Below are positions 17,538-27,350 of a stretch of DNA of 64,000 nt, piece after piece. Source of the stretch: CAVRUD01 sp963849635 (GTDB lineage: Bacteria > Chloroflexota > Chloroflexia > Thermomicrobiales > UBA6265). The notes beneath the pieces are model-generated. The model did no database searches. It was given only the letters and a program-made list of their open reading frames with translations, and had not been told where the DNA came from. The stretch spans positions 62,001 through 126,000 of the forward strand of contig CAWKIA010000022.1 in assembly GCA_963849635.1 (NCBI GenBank). The letters are read 5' to 3'. Every line of letters begins with the position of its first letter. Within the stretch, counting starts at the first letter, position 1. Made by a program: the position numbers and the translations under genes.

Positions 17538-17984
17538 CCTACTCACCTCTGCCACAACTCCATACCTGCGCTGGTGAAGCTGCACTCAATGACGTCTGCC
17601 AACCGAGACGAAGATCCACACGCGATCCATCGACTCGCCCGATGGTAGGTCTATCGTGCCGTTCCGGTCAACGACGATCGGAAACCTCGGCGCTAAAGGT
17701 GGCACATGGCGCGGCGGACCCCAGGCTGATGGGGAGTGTTTATGAACAGTTTTTCCAGGGCATCGGCGTTCGTGGCCGCCGCCGCGCGGGGTAGGAAGGT
17801 GGCCCGGGCGGCAGCGGAGACGCAGTTCCCCATCCCATTCCCGCACTTGGGAACCCGGGATCAATTCCCCTATCCTCATCATCTTGGCCCACCCCGGCCA
17901 CCATTGGTTGCCGGGAATTTCCTTCCCTGCGACCATTGCCGACCATGGGACCCGGCCGATAGCTTCCGCGGAGATGTGCAGACG
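17538..17984. other. 447-base gap with a possible alternative start but no clear gene
   Basis: This gap separates divergent genes. The amidohydrolase frame stays open back to ATG 17742, which has GGGGAG nearby, so an 81-residue N-terminal extension is possible. That stretch shows no family features, and the conserved fold begins at ATG 17985. No RNA element or repeat could be supported. Confidence 0.5.
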
Positions 17985-19580
17985 ATGCGCGAACTACTCT
18001 TCCTCAACGGCGATATCCACACCATGGATCCAGACCTGCCCCGCGCGGAGGCCGTGGTCACCGTGGGTGACCGCATCGCCTATGTCGGCGACAACGCGGG
18101 CGCGCGAGCCTACGCTCACGCCGGGGCAGTCGAAACCGATCTGGGTGGAAGCTTCGTCATTCCCGGTCTGATCGAATCTCACAATCACATGATCATGTTC
18201 GGACTCGGCGCGGCCCAGATAGACGTTCGCTACCCTGGAGTGCGCTCGATCGCCGAGATCGTCCGTCTGGTCGGCGAACGAGCGGCCGCCTACGAGCCGG
18301 GCCGCTGGGTGCTTGCCCGTGGTTACGACGACAACAAGCTGGACGAGCGCCGCCACCCCAGCTGCCAGGATCTGGACGCTGTCTCACCGGACCACCCGGT
18401 GATTGTCGTCAATGGATCGGGCCATATGGCCGTCGCCAACTCCCGCGCTCTGCGCATGGCCGGGGTCACCGGCGCGACCCAGGCGCCCCAGGGTGGCCAC
18501 ATCATGCTTGACGACGCCGGACAGCCGACCGGGCTCCTCCAGGAGACCGCCCAGACGCTTGTGACCTCGTTGATCCCGGCGCCCACCCAGGCCGACATGG
18601 TCGAGGCGCTGCGACTCTGCGGCGAGCGGTACGTGTCCGCGGGAATCACCAGTAGCCATACGGCTGGAGTCAACTCCGAGACGGAAATGGCAGCCCATCA
18701 GATTGCCGCCTTCGAGGGCATCTTGCCGCTACGCACCTACGCCATGATTGGCAAACCCCTTCTTCAACTTGTGGACGACCTTGGCCTGCGGACCGGGTTG
18801 GGTGACCACCGTCTCCGCATCGGCCCAATGAAGTTTTTCTCCGACGGATCGCTGATCGGGCGGACCGCCGCCGTCTTCGAGCCATTCCTCGAAGATCCCC
18901 GACCGGACAATCTCGGGCTGGAGATGATGCCTCAGGAAGAGTTGGACGCCTGCGTCAAACAGGCCCACGATGCCGGGTTCCAGGTCGCGATCCACGCGAT
19001 CGGGGACCGCGCGATTCACATGGTCCTGACCGCATACGAGCGAGCGTTGGCGGCCAATCCGCGCCCGGATCACCGGCACCGGATCGAGCACTGCGGCATC
19101 TGCCGGCCAGAGCTGATCGAGCGCATCGCCAGGGGAGGATTCCTCGCCGTCTCGCAGCCGGTCTTCATCCCCGAGTACGGCGATGGCTTCCTCCGCCACC
19201 TGGGGCGGGAGCGGTGCCAGTTGACCTACCCATTCAAGAGCCTGCTCGACGCGGGTGTAAACCTCGTGTTTTCGTCCGACTGCCCGGTCTCCGCTTACGC
19301 GCCCTTGATCAGTGTCCAGGCCGCGGTCGACGAACGCACCGGCAGCGGTGTTCCATACGCTCCGGCGGAGGCCATCTCGGTCGACGCCGCCCTCCGGTGT
19401 TTCACGGTCGCCGGTGCGCACGCATCGTTCGAAGAGCGCGACAAGGGGACAATCACCCCAGGCAAGCTGGCCGATCTGACGGTGCTCGCCCAGAATCCAG
19501 CAACCGTGCCTCCGGCCGAGATCGCCAATGTGCCGGTGCGGGCCACGATCATCGGCGGGGAGATGGTCTTCGAGGCATGA
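17985..19580 (+). CDS. Amidohydrolase family protein (YtcJ-like)
   Basis: A 531-residue metal-dependent hydrolase of the YtcJ/amidohydrolase-3 group. The N-terminal beta-sandwich (LLFLNGDIHTMD) leads into the metal site IPGLIESHNHM, where Glu-Ser replaces the common Asp-x before HxH. Further motifs are KFFSDGSLIGRTA, AIHAIGDRAI, HRIEHC and FSSDCPVS. Substrates of this group are mostly unknown amides or formamides. The ATG at 17985 follows GGAG by eleven bases. A frame extension to 17742 is possible but lacks homologous character. Confidence 0.9.
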   Translation: MRELLFLNGDIHTMDPDLPRAEAVVTVGDRIAYVGDNAGARAYAHAGAVETDLGGSFVIPGLIESHNHMIMFGLGAAQIDVRYPGVRSIAEIVRLVGERAAAYEPGRWVLARGYDDNKLDERRHPSCQDLDAVSPDHPVIVVNGSGHMAVANSRALRMAGVTGATQAPQGGHIMLDDAGQPTGLLQETAQTLVTSLIPAPTQADMVEALRLCGERYVSAGITSSHTAGVNSETEMAAHQIAAFEGILPLRTYAMIGKPLLQLVDDLGLRTGLGDHRLRIGPMKFFSDGSLIGRTAAVFEPFLEDPRPDNLGLEMMPQEELDACVKQAHDAGFQVAIHAIGDRAIHMVLTAYERALAANPRPDHRHRIEHCGICRPELIERIARGGFLAVSQPVFIPEYGDGFLRHLGRERCQLTYPFKSLLDAGVNLVFSSDCPVSAYAPLISVQAAVDERTGSGVPYAPAEAISVDAALRCFTVAGAHASFEERDKGTITPGKLADLTVLAQNPATVPPAEIANVPVRATIIGGEMVFEA

Positions 19581-19722
19581 GAGAGCTCAGCGGGTTGTTC
19601 GCGCCCGGCTCCGCGATCTTCGGCGGTTGGGTCCGCCCGAGACTCAAAGTCCTGGGCTATCTGACGGAAGTCGGCTCAAGCCGACTGCAGGCTACTCCCA
19701 ATATCCCGTGCAGCAGCCGTCC

Positions 19723-19777
19723 GTACTCAGTCCCGGAGGGACTTCCGAGAGGTAGCCCGGGACTTTCAGTCCCGGGC
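19723..19777. repeat. Two-hairpin intergenic repeat, copy 1
   Basis: Two stem-loops in tandem: GTCCCGGAGGGAC, then GCCCGGGACTTTCAGTCCCG. A second copy lies at 26182-26235, with paired base changes that keep both stems. The surrounding gap (19581-19827) also holds a degraded related unit near 19640-19690. Confidence 0.75.
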
Positions 19778-19827
19778 GGGCGGGTGGCGGCGCAACGTGG
19801 TCCACAGATGTCGCTGGATAAGAATCG

Positions 19828-20785
19828 ATGAGCCGCGCACCCCGGATCGCGTTGATCGGGTTGGCGTCCTGGGATCGGTTGCTGGTGGTCGACCGGATCG
19901 CCCCCGCCGGGGGGATACGCGGTCGTCGTCTCGGAAGCGTCACTGCCGGGCGGTACCACGAGTAACACCGCGGTCGCCCTGGCCCGGCTCGGTGCGGAGA
20001 CATCGTTCACGGGGATGATCGGCGATGATGCCGACGGCGCCCGCCTGCGAGCTGCGCTGGCCGAAGCAGGGGTCGAACTGAGCGGGCTCCGCGTCCGCCA
20101 GAATGAGCCGACCGACGCCTCGACGATCATCATTGGCGGCGATCCCCCGGACCGCACGATCTACTGGCACAAGGGCGCCCACATCGTCAAAGGGGACAGG
20201 ATCGACATCGCGGCTGCCTTCGACCATGACCTCGTCGTCCTCGACGTCGCCGATGCGCCCCTGCGCCGCTTCCTCACCGATCTCCCGGCGCATACCGCGC
20301 CCCGGGCTCACCTCCTCGGTACGCTGGTTTATCTGGTTGAATCCGGTGAGCCGGACGAGTTGGAGATCGCCCTCCGCTACGACACGATCACTGGCAAGGA
20401 ACGGGAGATCTTGCTCCTCACGGGAGACACCAATCTGGACGACGCGACCGCCAATCTCCAGGCGGCGATGACCGGCGCGAACCTGCGGGCGGCCGTTGTC
20501 ACGCTCGGGGCCCACGGCTGCCGCGCCATTACGGAAACCGAGGTCTGGGACATCCCCGCCTTTCCGGCCGACATCGTCGATACGACCGGCGCCGGTGATG
20601 CCTTCACTGCTGGCCTCGCCTACGGCCTTGCCCTCCGCTGGCCCCTGGCCAGGGCCGCCACATTCGGCAACGCCGTCGGCGCCCTGGCCATCCGCAAACT
20701 GGGTGCCCAGGCGTCGCTTCCCGTCCTGGATGAGGCGATGGCGCTGTTTCTGACCGCGGATACACCCGCGGCGAGTCACCCCTAG
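19828..20785 (+). CDS. PfkB-family carbohydrate kinase, apparent frameshift
   Basis: A ribokinase/PfkB kinase of about 318 residues split by an extra base in the G run at 19909-19914. Removing one G joins RIALIGLASWDRLLVVD to PGGTTSNTAVALARLGAE and then MIGDDADG. The C-terminal PfkB signature DTTGAGDAFTAG gives the catalytic Asp. Substrates are sugars or nucleosides; none can be named here. ATG 19828 opens the first strand. It is followed after five bases by the membrane phosphatase gene, so the two form an operon. The single-base homopolymer change suggests sequence error. Confidence 0.8.
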
Positions 20786-20790
20786 CCCAG

Positions 20791-22892
20791 ATGGAGCACA
20801 AGGGGCAATGGCACTGGGTTCGCGTCGCGGCGATGACTGCGGCCCAGGCCGGTGTACTCCTCCTGCTGGCCTGGATCCTGGACGACTTTCAGCTCTCGAG
20901 TATCACCTGGTCGGTGATCGCTGTGGTCGTCATCTCCTTCGTGATCGGCTTCACCTGGCCGTGGGCCTATCGCCTGGCCGGCCGCTTCAACCCTGTCATC
21001 TTTCCTCTGGTCATGATGCTGACGGTCGGCTTCGTGGTGGAAGCCACCGCCAGCATCCTCCCCGGCGTTCGCCTCGTCTCGATCTGGGCCGCCATCCTCA
21101 TCCCGCTCGCACTGACCGCCACCAGCACCGTGCTGGGAGGGTTCCTCGCGATCAACGACGATCGCCAATACGAGCGATTTGTAACCAGGGAGGTGCAAAG
21201 GTCCTACCGCAAAGTTCCTCCGACAGATGTCCCCGGCATCGCCTTCATCGAGATCGATGGACTGGCCGAACCCGTCCTGAAGCAAGCTATCGCCGAGGGC
21301 CGGATGCCGACGGTGGCCCGGTGGCTCGAATCCGGGAGTCATCGGCTGATTGCCTGGGAACCGGACCTCTCTTCACAGACGTCGGCCAGCCAGGCCGGCA
21401 TCCTGCTCGGCGACAACACCGACATCCCGGCCTTCCGCTGGTACGACAAGGAACTCGGCCGCCTGGTCGTCTCCAGCAAGTTCCGGGACGCCGGTGAGAT
21501 CGAAGCTCGGCTGTCGACCCACGGCGGGTTGCTCGCCGATGGCGGAGCCAGCCGTCTGAACATGATGTCCGGCGACGCCCCGGATTGCCTGTTCACCTTC
21601 AGTACATTCCGCTCATCCATCCGAGACCGCTCATCTCGGGACTACTATGCCTACTTCTCCAACCCCTACAGCCTGGCCCGGGTGATCACGTTGTTCGTGA
21701 CCGATGTCCTGCTCGAACTGTGGGCGCACCTGCGCTCCCGGTTCCGGGGCGGGCCCCGGGTCCGCCGCTGGGGCACTTACCCGTTCGTCCGGGCCGCGAC
21801 GACGAGCTTCATGCAGGAGCTCAGCATCTACATGGTCGTCCGCGACGTGCTGCGCGGTGTGCCCTCCGTCTACACTACGCTCTTCTCCTACGACGAGGTC
21901 GCTCACCACTCCGGTATCCGTGCTCCGGACGCACTCGCGGTTCTCGCCCGGATCGACCACCATCTGCGATACCTTGAACGGGCGGTCTCCCTGGCGCCCC
22001 GGCCATACCATCTGATGCTGCTCTCAGATCACGGGCAGAGCGAAGGCGCGACCTTTGCCCGCAAGTTCGGCAAGACGCTCCGGGCAGTTGTTGAGGAGCT
22101 GGCAGGGAATGTCACGGTCGCCGGGACCCGGCAGACAGATGAGCACGCCGGCGCCCTGGCGCTCGTCCTGAACGAAGCGATGGCCCACGATGCCCGAACC
22201 GCAAAGCTTCTCAGGAGGCTGCTGCGCCGCCGGGGCGAAGACACGGTCGCGCTCGGCCCGCAGCGCGAGGATCTCCGCCGGGTGAGCGACTCACCCCGGC
22301 AGCGACCTGACCTGGGCCCGCGTCATGAACCGGCGAAAGTCGGAGACGTGGTCGTTCTCGGCTCGGGCAACCTGGGCTTGATCTCGTTTACCGGCTGGCC
22401 ATCGCGCATGACATTCGAAGAGATAGCAGATGCGTTCCCAAATTGCTCCCCGGACTTGCTAGTCATCCCGGGATTGGCTTTGTGGTCGTCAAATCCGAGG
22501 AGCATGGTGCGATCGCGATCGGGGAGGCAGGTATCCACTATCTCGATGAGGGCAACTTTGCCGGGGAAGACCCACTCGCACCGTATGGTCCAAATGCCGC
22601 CGCCCATCTCCGCCGAGCGAGTTCGTTCCGCAATGCCCCGGATATCCTGGTCAATAGCGCGGTCGATCGCGCCACCGGCGAGACCGGGGCATTCGAAGAC
22701 CTCCTCGGCAACCACGGCGGTCTTGGCGGCACTCAGACTCAGCCGTTCTTGCTCTATCCGAGTGCGCTGCCCCTTCCCGATGAGCCGCTCGTCGGTGCAG
22801 CCTCGGTCCATCATTTGCTCGTAGGGTGGCTCAAGGCAATACGGACACCTTATCCTACAGCCGGTGAACCTGATTCGCACGAGCTAGCGTGA
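20791..22892 (+). CDS. Membrane-anchored alkaline-phosphatase-superfamily protein, apparent frameshift
   Basis: About 700 residues once a missing base in the AAA run at 22440-22442 is restored. The N-terminus has four transmembrane segments (residues about 12-125). A large phosphodiesterase/alkaline-phosphatase domain follows: IAFIEIDGLAEPVLKQA at its start, the TTLFSYDEVAHHSG metal region, LLSDHGQSEG, and, after the shift, HPGIGFVVV and LLGNHGGLGG. Similar Chloroflexota and Actinobacteria proteins are annotated as phage-shock or type I phosphodiesterase-like. Its stop overlaps the next start as TGATG. Confidence 0.8.
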
Positions 22893-23633
22893 TGTCCGAC
22901 CAACGCACGATTCTCTACCGGAATCACCGTGATGACCTATAACCTGGGCGATGGGCTTGCCTCGCCGGAGCTCCTGGTGGCGGTGCTGCGCAAGCGCGGG
23001 CCTGCCATCGTCGGCCTCCAGGAGGTTGACAGTCCGACCGGCAACGCGCTGCCAGAATCGGTTGATGTGCTCGCCCATCAGGTAATCCATCCGCTCGGCA
23101 TTCCCGGCAAGGCACTTCTCAGCCGATTTCCGATCCTCTCCTCCCGCCTGCTGGAATCGGACCCAACCCGGCCGGATCTGGTCGCCTCCGTGGATGTCGG
23201 CGGTATTGAGGTGACCGTGATCGTCGCCCACCCCCCGCCGCCCTATCTCAAACGCACCGGGTTGGTAACCAGGGAGGGGACGGCGGCCCAAATCGCCGAC
23301 CTGCTCGATGTCGTGCGCGGTACATCCCAGCCGCTGCTGCTGCTGGGCGATTTCAATGCGGTGGCCAGAAATATCATTCCGCGCCAGTTCGCCGCGGCCG
23401 GTCTGATCGACGTGGCTAAGCAGAACGGTCGCCCGCTGGCGACCTATCCCACCCGCTTGACGACAACCGGAGATGGCGGAAGGCGCCTGCGTCGTCTACC
23501 GGTGCGGCCGGTGCTACGGCTCGACTACATCTGGGCATCCAGCCACTGGCGCGTGATCTCTACCGAACTCGGCCCGGACGCCGGATCGGATCACCTGCCG
23601 GTGCTGGCCACGCTGGCGTTGGAGGATATCTAG
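22892..23633 (+). CDS. Endonuclease/exonuclease/phosphatase (EEP) family protein, apparent frameshift
   Basis: An EEP-fold hydrolase of about 246 residues. Motifs include VMTYNLGDG, VGLQEVD (metal Glu), LLLGDFNA and the closing GSDHLPV. The start overlaps the preceding stop (TGATG at 22890-22894), but one extra base near 22921-22923 then breaks the frame; without it the N-terminus reads ILYRITVMTYNLG. If the shift were real, translation could begin at GTG 22929. EEP enzymes cleave phosphodiesters in DNA, RNA or lipids. Its stop overlaps the convergent gene by four bases. Confidence 0.85.
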
Positions 23634-25246
23634 CTCGCCTCCGGGGTCGCATTCGAGCGTTCGCGGCCACCAATCGCGTAGAGGAAACCGTCGCGACTGC
23701 CGATGAACACGGCGCCGTTGACGACGGCCGGCGATGATTCGATCGGCTCCGCGGTCGGGTAACGCCAGACCTGGTCGCCGGTCGTGATATCGAAGGCATA
23801 GACGGTCGTGCCCGATCCAACATAGACCGTGTTGCCCGCCACCGCCGGCGAGGAGCGGATCGGCGCACCGGTCGCGGAGGTCCACCGCCGCTCGCCCGTG
23901 CGTGCATCAAGGGCGTTCATCGCGCCGTCGTCGCTGCCGACGTAGACCGTCTCGCCGACGATCGCCGGGGAGGAATCGCCGCCCGCGTCGAAGGACCAGC
24001 GCTCCTGCCCGGTACGGGCATCGACGGCAAAGACCTGGCCGCTCTTGCTGCTGATGTAGACCGTGCCGTCCGCGACGGCGGGTGACGCAAATACGGGACC
24101 TTCAGTCGGGAAGCGCCAGCGCTGCCGGCCCGTCTTGGTCTCGAGCGCGTAGACCTCGCCATTATCGCTGCCCACGTAGATCGAGCCCTCAGACACCGCG
24201 GGCGAGGAGAAAAAGAGGCCCTCGACCGGGAAGGACCAGCCGGGTTCGCCGGTAGCCGCGTCAAACGAGTAAAGCGTCCCTTGTTCGCTACAGACGAAGA
24301 CCACTCCATCGGCGACGACCGGCGAGGATGTGCCCGCGAACTCGATCGTCTGGCGCCACAGCTCCTGGCCGGTCGCGGGATCGATCGCGGCCATCAGGAA
24401 GCCGGCACCGAGGTAGAGCACATTGTCCTGGACGACCGGTGACGACCTCAGGATCGTGCCGCCGGAGTCGTAACGCCACCGTTCATCACCAGTAGCGGCA
24501 TCGGCCGCAACCAGGAACCCCTCCTTCGTGCCGTAGTAGATCAGGCCGTTTGCCACGATTGGGGAGGCATAGACCGGTCCACGGGTATCGAGCTTCCAAA
24601 TCAGCTTCGGGTCGCCAGCCGGACCTGGTCCTGGGTTCAGCCCCGTCCTGGCTGCATCGCCACGGAAAATCGGTACATTGGCAACATTCGTGATGGGCGC
24701 CGCCTGTCCGCCGCTGGGCTCCTGCTCGGGCGTGGTCGCGGCGGCTTCGATCCAATCTGGGACCGGCGTGAGAATCGCCGATTCGTTGGACCTCGAGCGA
24801 ATCATGCCCAGCTCATCGATGTCGGTCAGTTGAACCGTGATCACACCCAGACAGGCGATCCCGCTCGCCGCCATGGCGATCCCCAGGCGGTTGAACGCCA
24901 CCCGGTCGAACCGCATCCGGTACAACCCGCCCGCGATCATCAGCAGGCCACCGCCCCACGAGACCCACAACGGTATCGGGCCAATAGCGGTCAAGAAGGA
25001 GATGATGACGAGCGCCAGCCCGATGGTGACCAGACCTCCCCCCGCGCCTTCGACCGTGGGCCGGCGGCGGCGACGCTTCGCATCGCCCAGGAGATAGGCA
25101 GGGAGTGAGAACGCCGGGGTCGAATGCTGGGTCAGGAGGGTTTGCACCGGCACGTCGAAGAGGGCCGCACCGCAGACGGGGCAGAAATTGTCGGTCGCCC
25201 GGTTGTCCGTTCCACAGGTTGGGCAACTGCGGATGGTGATGCTCAT
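23630..25246 (-). CDS. Zinc-ribbon membrane protein with PQQ-like beta-propeller
   Basis: A 538-residue protein. It opens with a zinc ribbon (CPTCGTDN, FCPVCGAAL, residues about 7-28), continues with two or three transmembrane segments (residues about 70-140), and ends with seven or eight BamB/PQQ-like repeats of about 40 residues (YVGSDNGEVYALETKTGRQRW pattern). No enzyme residues are visible, so it is probably a scaffold or sensor with its propeller outside. ATG 25246 has GAGG five bases upstream. A relative without the zinc ribbon lies at 38834. Confidence 0.85.
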   Translation of the reverse strand: MSITIRSCPTCGTDNRATDNFCPVCGAALFDVPVQTLLTQHSTPAFSLPAYLLGDAKRRRRRPTVEGAGGGLVTIGLALVIISFLTAIGPIPLWVSWGGGLLMIAGGLYRMRFDRVAFNRLGIAMAASGIACLGVITVQLTDIDELGMIRSRSNESAILTPVPDWIEAAATTPEQEPSGGQAAPITNVANVPIFRGDAARTGLNPGPGPAGDPKLIWKLDTRGPVYASPIVANGLIYYGTKEGFLVAADAATGDERWRYDSGGTILRSSPVVQDNVLYLGAGFLMAAIDPATGQELWRQTIEFAGTSSPVVADGVVFVCSEQGTLYSFDAATGEPGWSFPVEGLFFSSPAVSEGSIYVGSDNGEVYALETKTGRQRWRFPTEGPVFASPAVADGTVYISSKSGQVFAVDARTGQERWSFDAGGDSSPAIVGETVYVGSDDGAMNALDARTGERRWTSATGAPIRSSPAVAGNTVYVGSGTTVYAFDITTGDQVWRYPTAEPIESSPAVVNGAVFIGSRDGFLYAIGGRERSNATPEAS

Positions 25247-25405
25247 GCTCACCTCGCGATCGGAGCGCGCCGCGTTCGGCCCGGTCGATCTACGTGCTCT
25301 TAAGTGTACTCCCGGGGATCAAGCCGTCCGTCTGACCTGCTTAATCAAACGACAGCGTCACCTGCATATCAGACAGCTTCCCCCAGGGTCCGAGTCAAGG
25401 AACGC

Positions 25406-26056
25406 CTACCGCTTCGTACCAATGCATATCGTCCACGGGAAAGAACCGCCCAGCCAGGCAACATCCAGCTCCTGCGAAACGAATGCGCCCAGCGCCGCCC
25501 GCGACCAAAGTTGCTTGTGGTCGGGGTCGCTGCCTCGCGGCCGGACATCCCAGTTTTTGCCCCGCGCCGCGTTCGACAGCGAGAAAAATGGTTCATGCGG
25601 AACGGAAATGATGACGGCACGCTTCGCTACCCGAGCGAGCTCGCGCAGGGCGGGTACCGGATCGGACTGATGTTCGAGAACCTCAAAGCAACCGACCACG
25701 TCGAACGATTGGTCCTGATAGGGGATCTCGAAGATGCTGGCGGTCGTGAAATCGCAGGTCGGGTTGGCAGTCTGAGCCAGCTTGACGGCCGCCGGATCGA
25801 AGTCGAAGCCGGTGAGCTTCAATCCGGGCACTCGCTCCAGCAGCATCTTGGCGACGAACCCCTCACCGCAGCCCGCGTCCAGGAAGCTCTCCGGCGCCAT
25901 CGCGGCGATCCGATCGGCAATCTGGCGATGGAACCGGTTGATCAACAACCGCTGCACCGGGTTGGACGACATGTGCTTGCGGTAGTTGCTGGCGCTATAC
26001 CCGGCCGCCAGCGGGTTGAGGTCGGTCTGCGGGCTGGTGCCGGAACTGGTTGCCAC
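25406..26056 (-). CDS. Class I SAM-dependent methyltransferase
   Basis: A 216-residue Rossmann-fold methyltransferase. Motif I is FLDAGCGEGFVAK, motif II GFDFDP, and FDVVGCFEVLEH is the motif IV region (UbiE/Coq5 style). The RxVIISVPHEPFF segment resembles methyltransferases acting on sugars or lipids found near glycosyltransferases. GTG 26056 has GGAGGG nine bases upstream. It is followed on the same strand by no close gene; the GT2 and flippase genes upstream suggest cell-envelope work. Confidence 0.8.
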   Translation of the reverse strand: MATSSGTSPQTDLNPLAAGYSASNYRKHMSSNPVQRLLINRFHRQIADRIAAMAPESFLDAGCGEGFVAKMLLERVPGLKLTGFDFDPAAVKLAQTANPTCDFTTASIFEIPYQDQSFDVVGCFEVLEHQSDPVPALRELARVAKRAVIISVPHEPFFSLSNAARGKNWDVRPRGSDPDHKQLWSRAALGAFVSQELDVAWLGGSFPWTICIGTKR

Positions 26057-26083
26057 GAACGGGTTCCCTCCATGGAGATGTGA

Positions 26084-26121
26084 GTCGTGAGTCGTGAGTC
26101 GTGAGTCGTGAGAGTCGTGAG
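26084..26121. repeat. Short tandem repeat, GTGAGTC unit
   Basis: Four consecutive 8-base GTGAGTC(G/A)-type units followed by two degenerate ones, just upstream of the methyltransferase start. A simple tandem array without spacers. Confidence 0.85.
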
Positions 26122-26181
26122 GAAGGATAGCCGGTTCGCGTATCGGCGTGTTTGACCGGCGGCGTAGCGGGGAAGAGGTTC

Positions 26182-26235
26182 GTACTCAGCCCCGGAGGGG
26201 CTTCGTAGGTTTAGCCCGGGGTTTCAACCCCGGGT
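26182..26235. repeat. Two-hairpin intergenic repeat, copy 2
   Basis: The same design as 19723-19777: GCCCCGGAGGGGC, then GCCCGGGGTTTCAACCCCGG. Where copy 1 has T-A pairs, this copy has C-G pairs, so both stems are kept. It overlaps the 3' end of the flippase-like gene. Confidence 0.75.
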
Positions 26236-27300
26236 TACTCCAGCACCGGTGGCGGGAGAGTCTGCGGTGGGGGTGGAGTTGCCTGCCCGGATCGAGGTCC
26301 AGATGCGGGTGGCGATGTAGAGCATTGGGATGGCCGCGAAGAGGGCGATGCGATAGGTCACAGCCGCGACGACGACCGGAGCCGAAGCCACGCCGGTTGC
26401 ACCGGCGACGACGATCATCAGGGCTTCGCGGACGCCGGCGCCGCCAGGGCCCGGACTGAACATGCCAAACAGAATCGGCAGCGTCACCAGGCCCAGGAGC
26501 AGGCCCGCGTTGATCTCCGCGTCCAGTGCCAAAAGGAGCACCCAGAATACTCCTGCCTGCACGATCCAATAGACGACCGTCACGACCATCGCTTTGACCG
26601 CATCGGCCGGGCGATGACGCGGGTAGGTCAGGGCTCGGACGAACGAGCCGATGAGCCTTTCCCGCAAGGCAGGTTTGCGGGCCGCAATCGCCAGTCCAGC
26701 CGCTACAAAGATGACCCCACCGACGAGGGCGATGACGATCAGCACTCCCTGGCCACCGACAGCGTCCAGAACATCGTCATAGGCACTTCGGGTCGTCAAC
26801 AACCACAAGGCGGTGCCCAGGGCTAGCACGGCGACATCTGCCGCGATCTCCCAGAGGACGACCGAGCCAGTCTCCGTGGCGTCGAGGCCGAGCGCTTTTT
26901 TGGTCATTGCCGCCCGCATCGGGATCGCCAGTTTGAGCGGGGCGACATAGTTCAACGATACCGAGGTCAGGAAGACCTCAGTCGCCTTCCCCAGATCGGA
27001 GACGCCCTTCGTCATGCGGACTAGGATGTGCCAGCGGAGGCATAGCAGGGCCAAACCAGCCAGGTAAAGGAGCAATCCGGCAATGATCGTGGGTACATTA
27101 GCGCCGCGGATAGCAGGCCCGACGTCATCGAGGGCGCCCTGCCACCAGAGGACGAGTCCGGCGGCGACCATGCTGACGAGAAAGGCGATCGGCCCGCCGA
27201 TGCGAGCTAACCGTCCGCCCCTTTGTGGAGTCGGGCTATCAGCGTCGATAGGGATGCCCGCCGCCGGAGTGGTTGGATCTGGCGTGGGACCCGATGACAT
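26224..27300 (-). CDS. Lysylphosphatidylglycerol synthase TM-region (UPF0104) family protein
   Basis: A 358-residue polytopic membrane protein with eight or so helices and the UPF0104/AglD signature: FLTSVSLNYVAPLKLAIPMR in the middle and SPGPGGAGVREALM near the C-terminus. Relatives are the flippase half of MprF and proteins that move or modify glycolipids. The start at ATG 27300 fits the first hydrophobic segment; the frame upstream is antisense to the GT2 gene and not coding. It follows the GT2 gene by 50 bases, as is common for lipid-linked sugar pathways. Confidence 0.8.
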   Translation of the reverse strand: MSSGPTPDPTTPAAGIPIDADSPTPQRGGRLARIGGPIAFLVSMVAAGLVLWWQGALDDVGPAIRGANVPTIIAGLLLYLAGLALLCLRWHILVRMTKGVSDLGKATEVFLTSVSLNYVAPLKLAIPMRAAMTKKALGLDATETGSVVLWEIAADVAVLALGTALWLLTTRSAYDDVLDAVGGQGVLIVIALVGGVIFVAAGLAIAARKPALRERLIGSFVRALTYPRHRPADAVKAMVVTVVYWIVQAGVFWVLLLALDAEINAGLLLGLVTLPILFGMFSPGPGGAGVREALMIVVAGATGVASAPVVVAAVTYRIALFAAIPMLYIATRIWTSIRAGNSTPTADSPATGAGVTRG

Positions 27301-27350
27301 CCGGCCGATCACCCTGCCCGGCGGATTGGAAACCGTTTCGGAACCTGACG

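Noticed and set aside
17690..17735. T-box-like AAAGGTGGCAC...GCGCGG sequence upstream of the amidohydrolase
   Set aside because: Extra bases interrupt the T-box core, no specifier stem is visible, and the downstream gene is not an amino-acid or tRNA-synthetase gene.
17742..17984. 81-residue N-terminal extension of the amidohydrolase
   Set aside because: Although GGGGAG precedes ATG 17742, the added residues show no signal peptide or family similarity, and ATG 17985 begins the conserved strand.
26084..26121. Possible CRISPR array
   Set aside because: Units are 7-8 bases in direct tandem without spacers, and no cas genes are present.
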